This document shows, one piece after another, positions 26,540 through 36,569 of a DNA stretch of 64,000 bases. The translations under genes were made by a program, and so were the position numbers. How positions within the stretch are numbered: position 1 is the stretch's first letter; the number at the start of each line of letters is the position of its first letter. Under the pieces are notes generated by a model. That model saw nothing but the letters and a program-made list of their open reading frames with translations, had not been told where the DNA came from and searched no databases. Source of the stretch: an uncultured Selenomonadales bacterium (GTDB taxonomy: Bacteria > Bacillota > Negativicutes > Acidaminococcales > Acidaminococcaceae); the NCBI GenBank assembly GCA_900315345.1, contig OMYP01000005.1, positions 1 to 64,000 on the forward strand, written 5' to 3'.

Positions 26540-27310
26540 TTACTGCCCCTGCTGCTCAAGCCGCACAAAAGGTTTGCTGTATTGCAGATCCATATACTGT
26601 ATCCGGACTTTTTTACCCTTCATTTCATTAAAGACCGTCATAAACAGATCTGCTTTTCCCGCCAGCTCATTCACAGGTCCCAGAATAACCGGGAAACCGT
26701 ACCGCACGTGAAGGATCAGTTTATTATCCTTATCAATATTCAGGTCAGCGATCTGATCCCTGGCCTCCGGTGACAGCCCGTCCAAAAATTTCAGGACTTC
26801 CCGGATCGCGTCATTTTCCAGAACATCCCCGATAAAGGCATTCCCACAGGCTACCCCGGCAAGGCGGGGGACGGAAGCTTCTTTTATACCGTCTGTCATG
26901 TCCATAACCAGCCCAGTCTTATCCAACTTGGCATAATTACCGTAATCCGTAATTACATACAGCGCCGGCCGGCGTTCTTTGATGTACACATTCAGGACAG
27001 AGGGAAACTCATAACGGGCTTCCGCGCTTTCCACCCGAACATCACCCTGAAGTGCCGTCAGGATTTTGCCTTTGGAAACCCGAAACAGATTGACCGGTTC
27101 CTTTGACCCCGCCATCTGCAAAATATTTGCACGGGTAAACTGTTTGCTGCCGTGGATAACAATATCCCCGTAAGCAAAATCCGGCCGGTGGACATATTTC
27201 CAGCCTGCTACGACAAGGGCAGCAAAAATCAGGAGACCCAGCAGCCACACTGCGTCATTCATCCGCTTACGGCGATGGTCTTCCTGTAATTTTTCCTGAT
27301 AAAACCCCAT
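26540..27310 (-). CDS. ftsQ: Cell division protein FtsQ/DivIB
   Basis: 256 residues: basic cytoplasmic tail, one membrane helix (residues ~20-40), a POTRA domain (FAYGDIVIHGSKQFTRANILQMAG) and the beta domain (VLNVYIKERRPALYVITDYGNYAKLDKTGLVMD). It connects early and late divisome proteins and normally works with FtsL and FtsB/DivIC. The ATG at 27310 with GGGAGG upstream is preferred over a TTG two codons earlier. Confidence 0.92.
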   Translation of the reverse strand: MGFYQEKLQEDHRRKRMNDAVWLLGLLIFAALVVAGWKYVHRPDFAYGDIVIHGSKQFTRANILQMAGSKEPVNLFRVSKGKILTALQGDVRVESAEARYEFPSVLNVYIKERRPALYVITDYGNYAKLDKTGLVMDMTDGIKEASVPRLAGVACGNAFIGDVLENDAIREVLKFLDGLSPEARDQIADLNIDKDNKLILHVRYGFPVILGPVNELAGKADLFMTVFNEMKGKKVRIQYMDLQYSKPFVRLEQQGQ

Positions 27311-27388
27311 TGTCAAAGCCTCCCGAATCCACCTGTTATATTATTCCGGAACCACTGCATGATCATCCCCCGGGTTTCCGGCATCTGC

Positions 27389-28330
27389 TTACAGGTGAGC
27401 CGTTTCCAAAATCATTTCACACAATTCCCCAAAGCTGGTGCCCTCTGCCTTTGCAGCATCCGGCACCAGACTGGTAGGCGTCATGCCGGGAACCGTATTC
27501 ATCTCCAGCACATAGCATTTCCCGTCTTCCCTTGTGATGCAGTCCGTACGGGCCACGCCGGAACATCCCAGCACTTCATAGGCCTCCACGGAAATCTTCT
27601 GGAGGGTACGGGTGATCTCTTCCGGCAGCGGGGCCGGCACCAGATGGTCCACGCCGCCTGCTGTATATTTGGCGTTAAAGTCATACCATTCCGCGTGGGG
27701 CCTGATCAGGATCACAGGCCAAACCTTTACGGAACCGTCGGGCCGGCGAAGCATGCAGACAGAAGTTTCCTGCCCTGCAATATATTCTTCCACCAGCACC
27801 TCTTCATCATATTGGAAGGCCAGGTCCAGAGCCTTCTGCAGCCCGGACACATCCTGTTCGATAGTGATCCCCAGTGAGCTTCCCTGGGAAGCGGGTTTTA
27901 CAACTACCGGCATCGAAAACTTATCGGTAATGGCTTTCACCATGTCCTGCTTTTCCCTGTCCCGCCGGTACAAAAACATATAATCCGGGGTAGGGATGCC
28001 GCTGCCAAGGAACACCCTTTTGGCCGCGATCTTATTCATGCTTACGGCGCTTGCCAGTACGCCGGAGCCTGTATAGGGAATCCCCATGGTCTCCAGGGCA
28101 CCCTGTAACCGTCCGTCTTCACCGTACAGCCCGTGTACCGCAACCACCACCACATCCGCGCCGCTTTCTTTTACCTGGGCAGCAAAATCGTGGGGTACCA
28201 GCCGGATCTCCCTGACGGTATAACCCCTTTCCCGTAACGCTTTGGCAATCGATGTGCCTGTAGAAATGGAGATCTGCTCTTCCGCCGAAGGCCCTCCCAT
28301 GACTACCGCTATAATTTTACTTTTATCCAT
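27389..28330 (-). CDS. ddl: D-alanine--D-alanine ligase
   Basis: 313 residues, ATP-grasp fold. Visible: VMGGPSAEEQISISTG at the N-terminus, VVVKPASQGSSLGITIE (the phosphate/serine loop), EEYIAGQETSVCML, and the metal-binding C-terminal EMNTVPGMTPTSLVP. It makes the D-Ala-D-Ala dipeptide that MurF adds. Follows murC after 15 bases. In many Firmicutes murB occupies this place; here murB is absent from the cluster. Confidence 0.96.
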   Translation of the reverse strand: MDKSKIIAVVMGGPSAEEQISISTGTSIAKALRERGYTVREIRLVPHDFAAQVKESGADVVVVAVHGLYGEDGRLQGALETMGIPYTGSGVLASAVSMNKIAAKRVFLGSGIPTPDYMFLYRRDREKQDMVKAITDKFSMPVVVKPASQGSSLGITIEQDVSGLQKALDLAFQYDEEVLVEEYIAGQETSVCMLRRPDGSVKVWPVILIRPHAEWYDFNAKYTAGGVDHLVPAPLPEEITRTLQKISVEAYEVLGCSGVARTDCITREDGKCYVLEMNTVPGMTPTSLVPDAAKAEGTSFGELCEMILETAHL

Positions 28331-28345
28331 GTCAGCCTCATTCCC

Positions 28346-29731
28346 CTATTTTTCTACTTCCCGGAATTCACGCACCAGTTCCTCACCGATCCGGAACACA
28401 TCGCCTGCGCCCATGGTAATCACCAGGTCTCCTTCCCTGCAGTTCTTATACAGGTACTCTTCCGCCCGGGCGAAACTGTCTATATACATTACGTCCTTCC
28501 CGGTGACCGTCTGTATGGAATTGGCCAGTCCCTGGCTGCTGATTCCGGGGATGGGTTTTTCCCCTGCGGAATAAGTATGGGTCAGGATCAGCTTATCGCA
28601 GTTGCCGAAACATCTGCAGAATTCATCATACAGCAACTTGGTACGGGTATAACGGTGGGGCTGGAACACGCAGATAATGCGCTTCGCCCCGGTCTCCCTG
28701 GCAGCCTGCAGGGTTGCGCAGATTTCCGTAGGATGATGGGCATAATCGTCAACGATCCAGATACCGTTTTCTTTTCCTTTGGTTTCAAAGCGTCGTTTCG
28801 CTCCGGAAAAGCCTGCCAGAGCTGCCGCGGCAACTTCAGGTGCAATTCCCATCAGCATCGATGCGGCAAAGGCTCCCAGAGAATTTAAAACATTGTGCTT
28901 GCCCGGCACGATCAGATGGACGGCAATCAGTTTTTCACCCTTATGATACAGTTCATAATCGGTTCCTTCCACACTTTGCCGGACATTTCTTGCCTGGAAA
29001 TCGCAGTCATCTGTCAGCCCGTAGGTTACAAAGGCCCTGTCTGTTTCCCCCGCAAGCCTGCGGACCTTGGGGTTGTCAATGCACAATACGCCGGTCCCCC
29101 CCGGCTTCATATGGGACAGGTACTCCTTAAAGGCCTCGTAAATTTTTTCTTCCGTACCGTAATGGTCCAGATGATCGTCTTCAATATTAGTAATAACGGG
29201 AATGAACGGCGTAAATTTTAAGAAGGATCCGTCGCTTTCATCGGCTTCCGCCACCACCCACTCACTTTCACCGTTACGGGCATTCCCGCCCAGCGCCGCC
29301 ACATCTCCTCCAATTACAACGGTAGGATCAATACCTGCCTCCGCAGCAATCACCCCGATCATGGCGCTGGTAGTGGTTTTCCCGTGGGCTCCCGCTACCG
29401 CCACACCTTTCACGTTTTCGCCGTTTAACAGTGCTTTCAGCACATCGCTGCGATGCAAAACAGGAATATTTTTCCGGCGGGCCGCCGCTAATTCCGGATT
29501 TTTCTCCGGGATAGCCGTCGAGACCACCACCGCGTCTGCCCCTTCGATCTGGCAGTCATCATGTCCCATGTAGACCATGGCTCCGGCTTCCGCCAGTTCA
29601 TAGGCCATATGCCCAACCTGCAGGTCAGAGCCTGTAATTTCAAAACCCCGTTTCACCAGCACATAGGCCAGTGCGCTCATGCCTGCCCCGCCGATACCGA
29701 TAAAGTGGATATGTCTGTACTCCTCCAACAT
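28346..29731 (-). CDS. murC: UDP-N-acetylmuramate--L-alanine ligase
   Basis: 461 residues. N-terminal Rossmann domain with HFIGIGGAGMSALA, ATP site VAGAHGKTTTSAMIG, central EADESDGSFLKF and C-terminal domain with VDDYAHHPTEI and VFQPHRYTRTK. It adds the first amino acid (L-Ala) to UDP-MurNAc. GGAGGTAAAGCAG precedes the ATG. Lies between murG and ddl. Confidence 0.97.
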   Translation of the reverse strand: MLEEYRHIHFIGIGGAGMSALAYVLVKRGFEITGSDLQVGHMAYELAEAGAMVYMGHDDCQIEGADAVVVSTAIPEKNPELAAARRKNIPVLHRSDVLKALLNGENVKGVAVAGAHGKTTTSAMIGVIAAEAGIDPTVVIGGDVAALGGNARNGESEWVVAEADESDGSFLKFTPFIPVITNIEDDHLDHYGTEEKIYEAFKEYLSHMKPGGTGVLCIDNPKVRRLAGETDRAFVTYGLTDDCDFQARNVRQSVEGTDYELYHKGEKLIAVHLIVPGKHNVLNSLGAFAASMLMGIAPEVAAAALAGFSGAKRRFETKGKENGIWIVDDYAHHPTEICATLQAARETGAKRIICVFQPHRYTRTKLLYDEFCRCFGNCDKLILTHTYSAGEKPIPGISSQGLANSIQTVTGKDVMYIDSFARAEEYLYKNCREGDLVITMGAGDVFRIGEELVREFREVEK

Positions 29732-29835
29732 CTGCTTTACCTCCGCCTTTTATTTGGGAAACTCCCGACAGCGTACCTCGTTTGTTTCACCCCTGTCACC
29801 CGCCCTGTCCTCCGGACCTGGGGCAATGGCAGGCA

Positions 29836-30960
29836 TCATTTGCTGTCCCGGATTCCCCGGTTTTGTATCAAAGCTATTGCCTGTTTTGCGATTTCCATGG
29901 CGGCCTTCGGCCGTCCCGCCTTTTTGGAAGCGGTCTTCATCTTTGCCAGCTCCTCCTCATGGAGCAAAAGCCGTTCAACCTTATCCTGCAACACATCCCC
30001 ATCCAGATCCTTATCCAGGATCACCAGGGCCGCCCCTTCCGCCTCCAGGGCGCGGGCATTGAACTCCTGATGGTTAGCCGTTGCGTAAGGAAACGGTACC
30101 AGTATGGAAGGAATCCCTTTCGCCGTCAGCTCTGCCAGACCGATGGCCCCTGCACGAAATACAGCAAGATCCGCAACCGCCAGCGCCTTGGGCATATCAT
30201 AAAGATAAGGCGACACATGGATATTTGACTGGAAGCCTCCGGCCTTTTCAATCTGCTTCACATAGGCATCGTAATTGTTTTTCCCTGTAGCGTGCAGCAC
30301 CTGCACATCATCCCGGCCAGAAAGATTCTGTTCCAGATGGAAGGCCGCCTTATTAATGGATGCAGCCCCCAGGCTTCCCCCGGCGATCAGAACGGTCTTT
30401 TTCTTCGGATCAAGGCCAAAGCACTTCAGTCCTTCTGTCCTTGTATGATTTAAAATTTCTTCTCTGATGGGATTGCCCGTAAAAATCTTTTTTGCCTTTC
30501 CTGCAAAATATTTATCGGCTTCTTTATATCCCAGAAAGATCTTCTTCACGAAGCGGGACAAAATTTTATTGGTGACGCCCGGCAGGGCGTTCTGTTCCTG
30601 AACACAGGTAGGGATCCCCTTTACGGCTGCCAGAAATACGACAGGGCCGCAGACATAACCGCCGGTACCGATCACCAGATGAGGCTTGTATTCATCCAAC
30701 AGCCTTTTCGCATCCCGAAGACCGGTAAACAGTTTATATACAGAACGGAAGGTGTCGGGACTCAAGCTGCGCTTAAAGCCCTGCACATCAATAAAATCTA
30801 TGGGGTAACCGGCCCTTGGTACCAGATCCTTTTCCAGCCCGTGTGTAGTTCCCACGAAACGGATCTCCGCCTCAGGGGCTATCTTCTGAATCGTATCCGC
30901 GATGGTAAGGGCGGGATAGATATGACCTCCCGTACCGCCGCCTGATATGATGATTCGCAT
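29836..30960 (-). CDS. murG: UDP-GlcNAc:undecaprenyl-PP-MurNAc-pentapeptide transferase MurG
   Basis: 374 residues, GT28 fold. SGGGTGGHIYPALTIAD (G loop 1), the C-terminal GGSLGAASINKA loop, and the donor site FRAGAIGLAELTAKGIPSILVPFPYATANHQ. It makes lipid II at the inner face of the membrane. Preceded by murD with an 87-base gap; ftsW, usually found between them, is missing. Confidence 0.96.
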   Translation of the reverse strand: MRIIISGGGTGGHIYPALTIADTIQKIAPEAEIRFVGTTHGLEKDLVPRAGYPIDFIDVQGFKRSLSPDTFRSVYKLFTGLRDAKRLLDEYKPHLVIGTGGYVCGPVVFLAAVKGIPTCVQEQNALPGVTNKILSRFVKKIFLGYKEADKYFAGKAKKIFTGNPIREEILNHTRTEGLKCFGLDPKKKTVLIAGGSLGAASINKAAFHLEQNLSGRDDVQVLHATGKNNYDAYVKQIEKAGGFQSNIHVSPYLYDMPKALAVADLAVFRAGAIGLAELTAKGIPSILVPFPYATANHQEFNARALEAEGAALVILDKDLDGDVLQDKVERLLLHEEELAKMKTASKKAGRPKAAMEIAKQAIALIQNRGIRDSK

Positions 30961-31047
30961 CTCGTCGTTATCTCCTTTACGAAAGCCGGCTTTCCTCAGC
31001 CGGAGCCCGGTTATATCACCCAGCTCCGACAGGCAGCCGCTTCCTGA

Positions 31048-32400
31048 TTATTCCAGTTCATGCACCAGTTTTTTGAAGTATCGCCCGCGCTCCTCAAAAT
31101 TATTAAACATATCGTAGGAAGAACAGGCCGGGGACAGCAGTACCACCTGAGGCGGTCTTGCATTCTTATAAGCCGTTTCCACCGCCGCCTCAAAACCGTC
31201 TGCCATGACCACGTTTTCCACCCCGGCCGATACTGCAGCCTGATAGAACCGTTCCCGGGCTTCTCCCAGCAGGATCAGCATATCCGCTTTTTCCCGGATC
31301 AGGTTCATCATGGGTTCCAGCGGGGTCATCTTGTCATGGCCCCCTGCCAGAAGAACGATATGCCCGCTGGGGAATGCTTCCAGGGCTTTTATGACGGAAT
31401 CCGTATTGGTAGCCTTGGAATCGTTGTAGTATGGCACTCCGTTAACGGTGGCCACGAATTCAATACGATGCTCCACCCCTTTAAAGTCCAGCAGGGTTTT
31501 ACGCATATCATCCGGGGTCACGCCTGCAAAAAATCCGCAGGCAATGGCAGCCAGCACATTTTCTTCGTTATGGGCGCCGAAAATCTGCAACTCGCTTTTA
31601 TGGCAGATCTCAATCGTTTTATTTTTCCATTTGACGAAAAAGCTGCCGTCTTTCATATATACGCCTTCCGGCAAAACCGCATTCCGGCTGAAATAGCAAA
31701 GGGTTCCTTTTGAATATTTCCCCCAGGTACGGACTTCCGGATCATCGTAATTTAACACAGTGACCTGTTTTGCCGTCTGGTTGATAAATACATTCCGTTT
31801 GCAGCGGCCATATTCCTCCATGGTCTTATGACGTTCCATATGGTCCGGAGTCAGGTTCAGAACCACTGCCACGTCGGGGCAGAAATCCTTGATCCCTTCC
31901 ATCTGGTAGCTGGACACTTCCGCAGCCACCCAGCTGTCTTTGCCCAGCCCCTTTACTTCTCTTGAAAGGGCAAGTCCGATATTGCCACCCACCGCGGTTT
32001 TTACCGGCAGGGTCTTCAGCATTTCCCCCACCAGGGTCGTGGTAGTAGTCTTTCCGTTAGTCCCGGTAATGGCAACCATGTGCCCCGGGTAGTTCCGCCA
32101 GGCCAGTTCCACCTCCGCAATGACTTCCACGCCCCTGGCCCTGGCTTCCTGCAAAACCGGCAGGCTGCCCGGAACCGCCGGGGATAAAACCACCTGCTGT
32201 ACCTTTGCCAGAACCTCCTCTATATTACCGGAGACAAAGCCTCCCCCATGGGAGGCCAGCAGATCCGACAACCCCGGTTCCAGCACTTTCGGCGTGTCGT
32301 CATACAGGAACACCGTTTTCCCCTGTTCCGCCAGTTCCGCAGCTGCGCCTTTCCCGCTGATACCGGCCCCAAAGACCATCACGTTTTGTATCGCAGACAT
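31048..32400 (-). CDS. murD: UDP-N-acetylmuramoyl-L-alanine--D-glutamate ligase
   Basis: About 450 residues. N-terminal dinucleotide-type fold (VMVFGAGISGKGAAAELAEQG), ATP loop ITGTNGKTTTTTLVG, central VLNLTPDHMERH and C-terminal YNDSKATNTDSVIKALE. It adds D-Glu. Start uncertain between 32412 and 32400: a GGAAGG lies too close to the first ATG and 12 bases from the second. Confidence 0.95.
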   Translation of the reverse strand: MSAIQNVMVFGAGISGKGAAAELAEQGKTVFLYDDTPKVLEPGLSDLLASHGGGFVSGNIEEVLAKVQQVVLSPAVPGSLPVLQEARARGVEVIAEVELAWRNYPGHMVAITGTNGKTTTTTLVGEMLKTLPVKTAVGGNIGLALSREVKGLGKDSWVAAEVSSYQMEGIKDFCPDVAVVLNLTPDHMERHKTMEEYGRCKRNVFINQTAKQVTVLNYDDPEVRTWGKYSKGTLCYFSRNAVLPEGVYMKDGSFFVKWKNKTIEICHKSELQIFGAHNEENVLAAIACGFFAGVTPDDMRKTLLDFKGVEHRIEFVATVNGVPYYNDSKATNTDSVIKALEAFPSGHIVLLAGGHDKMTPLEPMMNLIREKADMLILLGEARERFYQAAVSAGVENVVMADGFEAAVETAYKNARPPQVVLLSPACSSYDMFNNFEERGRYFKKLVHELE

Positions 32401-32503
32401 GTTACATGCCATCCTTCCTTTGGAAACGCTGTTTCATTCCCCTGGGCGCCTGCATCCTTCTGCAGGTTCCGTACAGCGAATCACTTCCAAACCATTAACA
32501 TCA

Positions 32504-33481
32504 TTACCTGACCGCCCACAAGGCCAGCCCCAGCAGGCAGAACACAGTACTTGCCGCTGTAAATACAGTCACGACCTTTGTTTCTTTCCAGCCGCCCAGT
32601 TCAAAATGATGATGCACCGGCGTCATGCGGAAGACCCGCTTCCCACCGGTATGTTTAAAATACGCAACCTGGATAATGACCGACAGGGCTTCCAAAACAT
32701 ACACACCGCCAATCACCACCAGGAGAATCTCCGTATGGGTTAACAGCGCCAGGGATGCTACTGCGCCTCCCAGAGCCAGCGAACCTGTATCTCCCATAAA
32801 TACTTTGGCCGGATGACGGTTCCACACCAGGAAGCCCAAGCAGCTGCCCAGCACCGCCATGGCAAAGAGGCACAGGTCCCCTTCCCTTGCCTGCAAGGCA
32901 ATATACCCGTAACTCAGCATCACAGGGACACTGACAGAAGAAACCAGTCCGTCGAGACCGTCCGTAAGATTCACCGCATTGGTGGTACCCACCAGCAAAA
33001 ACAGCACCAGCACATAGTACAGCCAGCCGGCCTGCACCGTTATAGACGTCCCGGGGATCCATAAAGCCGTTCCTTCCGGCCCCACATGCTGCTCCACATA
33101 ATATATATAAGCCGCTGCAAGGGCGATCTGCAGAGCCAATTTCTGCTTGGCCGTGAGCCCCAGGTTCCGTTTCATCACAACTTTGATATAATCGTCCAGA
33201 AATCCGATCAGGGCATGGCCGAAGGTCAGTACAAAAGCTATGATCACCAGCGGCGTAAACCGGTTCCACATCACCATGGCCACAAACAGCCCCACCAGCA
33301 TCATAATACCGCCCATGGTGGGCGTTCCGCTTTTTTTCATATGGCTGGCAGGCCCTACATCACGAATGCTCTGTCCAAACTTTAATTTATGAAGGGCCGG
33401 TATCATTACCGGTCCCAATGCCGCGCATACAGCCAGGGAAGTCAACATGGCCCCCAGGGCCTGCATACCCGTTATTTCCAT
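32504..33481 (-). CDS. mraY: Phospho-MurNAc-pentapeptide translocase MraY
   Basis: About 325 residues with ~10 membrane helices. Catalytic and signature segments: SHMKKSGTPTMGGIMML, GFLDDYIKV (Asp-Asp), TTNAVNLTDGLDGL and the histidine-rich MTPVHHHFELGGWKE. It makes lipid I in the cytoplasmic membrane. Start uncertain: ATG 33481 chosen, with a GTG three codons upstream and another ATG at 33466 as alternatives. The order murF-mraY-murD is normal. Confidence 0.95.
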   Translation of the reverse strand: MEITGMQALGAMLTSLAVCAALGPVMIPALHKLKFGQSIRDVGPASHMKKSGTPTMGGIMMLVGLFVAMVMWNRFTPLVIIAFVLTFGHALIGFLDDYIKVVMKRNLGLTAKQKLALQIALAAAYIYYVEQHVGPEGTALWIPGTSITVQAGWLYYVLVLFLLVGTTNAVNLTDGLDGLVSSVSVPVMLSYGYIALQAREGDLCLFAMAVLGSCLGFLVWNRHPAKVFMGDTGSLALGGAVASLALLTHTEILLVVIGGVYVLEALSVIIQVAYFKHTGGKRVFRMTPVHHHFELGGWKETKVVTVFTAASTVFCLLGLALWAVR

Positions 33482-33583
33482 ACTGTGCACCAGTCTTTCC
33501 GAAGATTTGGGAAACCCGACCGCCTGCCATATCCTTTACGGAACATGGCAGCCATTCCAACAGTCGTTCCCCTGAAATGTAAC

Positions 33584-34954
33584 TTACTTTTTAAACACCA
33601 GGTCAATGATCCCTGCCACCTGCATGGAGTGGGATCCCTTCAGCAGCACGATATCCCCCGGTTCAAGCATATCCGCCAGTTTTTCCGCCGCCGCCTGCCG
33701 GTCCGCAAAATGGAAGGCCTTTACGCCCCCCTCTCCGGCGGCTGCTACAGTGGCTTTTGTTTCTTCCCCATAGCCCAGCAGGATATCCGTGCCCGCTCCG
33801 GCAGCCATCTGTCCCACGCTCCGGTGGGCCTGTACCGCCGTATCCCCCAGTTCCAGCATATCCGCTACCACGGCGATGGTACGGCAGGGCGGCTTAGCGC
33901 TTGCTTTCAGCCGGGCCAGAGTGGCAAAGGCGGCCTCCATGGAAGCCGGGCTGGCATTATAGGCGTCATTGATCACCGTATAACTGCCAAAGTGAAGAAG
34001 CTCCTGGCGGCTGCCCGTCAGGACCATTTCCGCCAGCGCGGTTTTCATATCATTTAATTTTACACCAAAATGCATGCCTACTGCAATAGCAGACAGGGCA
34101 TTCATTACATTATGTTCCCCGATCTGGGGGATGGAAAACCATTGGGAGCCCGTTCCCGTACGGCAGAGGAAACGGCTGCCCCCCGCGGTGATCTCCACCT
34201 GTTCCGCCCGCACGTCGTCTTCCGGCTGCATGCCGAACCAGGCCACCCCCGTATGGAGTTTTTCCTTCATATTACGGACCCGGGGCAGGTCCCCGTTCAG
34301 AACGGCAAAGCCGTCGACGGGCAGATCTTCCAGAATCTCGCTTTTGGCTTTTGCAATATTGTCCAAACTGCCCAGTTCCCCTACATGGGTGGAGCCCACG
34401 TTGGAGATGACCGCCACATCCGGCCTGGCTATGGCGCACATGGCTTTGATCTGGCCCAGGCCCCGCATACCCATCTCCACCACGGCTATTTCCGTATCCG
34501 GCTGAATACTTAACAGGGTACGGGGCAGACCGATCTCGTTATTAAAGTTGGCCTGGGTCTTAACTACCCGGTATTGGGAAGATAGGACCGCTGCCACCAT
34601 GTCCTTGGTAGACGTTTTCCCGTTGGAACCGGTAATGGCCACCACCTTCAGGTCGGGGAAGCCCATACGGTATGCGTGGGCAATATCCTGATAGGCCTTC
34701 AGGGTATCTTCCACATAGATCACGGGCACCACCTCAGGCGCGTCTACAGGCCGGGATGCCACGATCCCTGCGGCGCCTTTTTCCACAGCGGCCCCAACAT
34801 AGGCGTGGCCGTCAAAGTTTTCCCCTTTCAGAGCGATGAACAGTTCCCCGGGGGTAATGGTCCGGGTGTCCGTATTGACCCCTGTAAAATCCGGGTTCCC
34901 TGCAAAACCGCAGCGTCCGCCGGTGGCATTGATCACAGTCTGTAAGGCAATCAT
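33584..34954 (-). CDS. murF: UDP-MurNAc-tripeptide--D-alanyl-D-alanine ligase
   Basis: 456 residues. N-terminal substrate domain (NTDTRTITPGELFIALKGENFDGH), ATP loop VAITGSNGKTSTKDMVAAVL, and the C-terminal domain (VINDAYNASPASMEAAFATL). It adds the D-Ala-D-Ala made by Ddl. The start overlaps the murE stop by four bases, so the two are coupled. Confidence 0.97.
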   Translation of the reverse strand: MIALQTVINATGGRCGFAGNPDFTGVNTDTRTITPGELFIALKGENFDGHAYVGAAVEKGAAGIVASRPVDAPEVVPVIYVEDTLKAYQDIAHAYRMGFPDLKVVAITGSNGKTSTKDMVAAVLSSQYRVVKTQANFNNEIGLPRTLLSIQPDTEIAVVEMGMRGLGQIKAMCAIARPDVAVISNVGSTHVGELGSLDNIAKAKSEILEDLPVDGFAVLNGDLPRVRNMKEKLHTGVAWFGMQPEDDVRAEQVEITAGGSRFLCRTGTGSQWFSIPQIGEHNVMNALSAIAVGMHFGVKLNDMKTALAEMVLTGSRQELLHFGSYTVINDAYNASPASMEAAFATLARLKASAKPPCRTIAVVADMLELGDTAVQAHRSVGQMAAGAGTDILLGYGEETKATVAAAGEGGVKAFHFADRQAAAEKLADMLEPGDIVLLKGSHSMQVAGIIDLVFKK

Positions 34955-36438
34955 GGCTGTTTCCCCTTCCAGTATTCTTCCACAACTTCTTTATCGTCAA
35001 AGTGAATGGTTTTGTCTTTCAGTATCTGGTAATTTTCGTGGCCTTTCCCTGCGATCAGGATCACATCCTGCTCTTTTGCATGGGCCAGGGCATATCCGAT
35101 AGCCTCCTTCCGGTCCGCAAGCCGGGTCACGGTCTTCCCTTCCGGAACAGGCTGTAAGGCAACCTCGATCTGGTCGATGATCTTCTCCGGGTCTTCGCTG
35201 CGCGGGTTATCGGATGTTACCACCACATCATCCGCCAGGTCAAGGGCAATTTTTCCCATAATAGGCCGTTTCTTGTTGTCCCGGTCGCCGCCGCAGCCGA
35301 ACACGACCCACAGGCGGCCTTTTGTGATCAGCCGGGCCGTATGCAGCACGTTTTCCAGCCCGTCCGGGGTATGGGCATAATCCACGATCACCGTATAGGG
35401 CTGCCCTGCCTCTACCAGCTGGAACCGGCCGGGTACACCGGCAAAACCGTTCAGCACCTTTTCGATTTCCCCTTTATCGATCTTTTCTGCCAGCAGGGCG
35501 CCAACGGCGCACATGACATTATATACGTTAAATTTTCCGGTAATGTTCAGGCACAGGTCCATGTCCCCCGCCGGGGTGTGGAGGCACAGATGCATACCCT
35601 TGGCACCCACTTCATAGGCCAGAGGGTAAATATGGTTTTCCTTCCCCATGCCGTAAGTCAGGTACGGGGCACTGGTCCGGGCTTTAATTATTTCGCTGGC
35701 CGGCTCGTCCGCGTTGAACACCGCGGTCTTATTGGGCTTATTCCCATCCGTCAGGTGTTCGAAGAGCAGGCTCTTGGCATCCCGGTAGGCCTCCATGGTC
35801 TTATGGAAATCCAGATGGTCCTCCGTAATGTTGGTAAGCACCGCCGTGTCAAACTCAATGCCGGCCACCCGTTTCAGGGCCAGGGCGTGGGAGGATACTT
35901 CCATCACCACATACTGGCAGCCCCCTTCCTTCATGCGGTATAAAAACTTCTGCAGGTCCACCACGTCCGGGGTGGTGTTATGGGACACGATGGACTCTTC
36001 CCCGATCATGACATTAATGGTACCGATCATGCCGCATTTGAACCCGGCGCTGGTAAGCACCTGCCGGATGATATTGGTGCTGGTGGTCTTGCCGTTGGTG
36101 CCGGTAACGCCGATCATACGCATGGTTTTGCCGGGGTAATCAAAAAAGTACGGAGCGACCGTCTCCATTGCCCCCCGCACATCCTTCACCTGCAGCAGGG
36201 TCAAGCCCTCCGGGATCTCAGCAGGAACATCCTCCACCAGGGCTGCTGTTGCCCCGGCCTCCGCCGCTTTCCCCAGGAATTTATGTCCGTCCGCATGGAC
36301 GCCCTTCAAGGCGATAAACAGGCTTCCCGGCTGTACTACCCGGGAATCCGCTGTCACATCCGTAATGATCTTATCCGTTGTACCAATGACGTTTACTTCC
36401 GTAAGCAGGTCAATGATCTGTTGTAACTGTTTCTGCAT
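34951..36438 (-). CDS. murE: UDP-MurNAc-L-Ala-D-Glu--meso-diaminopimelate ligase
   Basis: 495 residues. TADSRVVQPGSLFIALKG, ATP loop GVTGTNGKTTSTNIIRQ, VDYAHTPDGLENVL and a C-terminal VVTSDNPRSEDP. The DNPR motif marks meso-diaminopimelate-adding MurE rather than the lysine type, predicting a DAP-based wall as in Negativicutes. The 131 bases to ftsL have no room for the usual ftsI/spoVD gene. Confidence 0.97.
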   Translation of the reverse strand: MQKQLQQIIDLLTEVNVIGTTDKIITDVTADSRVVQPGSLFIALKGVHADGHKFLGKAAEAGATAALVEDVPAEIPEGLTLLQVKDVRGAMETVAPYFFDYPGKTMRMIGVTGTNGKTTSTNIIRQVLTSAGFKCGMIGTINVMIGEESIVSHNTTPDVVDLQKFLYRMKEGGCQYVVMEVSSHALALKRVAGIEFDTAVLTNITEDHLDFHKTMEAYRDAKSLLFEHLTDGNKPNKTAVFNADEPASEIIKARTSAPYLTYGMGKENHIYPLAYEVGAKGMHLCLHTPAGDMDLCLNITGKFNVYNVMCAVGALLAEKIDKGEIEKVLNGFAGVPGRFQLVEAGQPYTVIVDYAHTPDGLENVLHTARLITKGRLWVVFGCGGDRDNKKRPIMGKIALDLADDVVVTSDNPRSEDPEKIIDQIEVALQPVPEGKTVTRLADRKEAIGYALAHAKEQDVILIAGKGHENYQILKDKTIHFDDKEVVEEYWKGKQP

Positions 36439-36569
36439 GTGTACTCCCCCTTAAACGGAAAGGGCAGCCCGGACAGGCTGCCTCTCAAAATTCTTTTTTC
36501 TTTCCTGCGCAAAATTTTAAAAGGCTATGATAAGCGGAAGACCCTTCAAGCATCTCTTCTTACAATAAC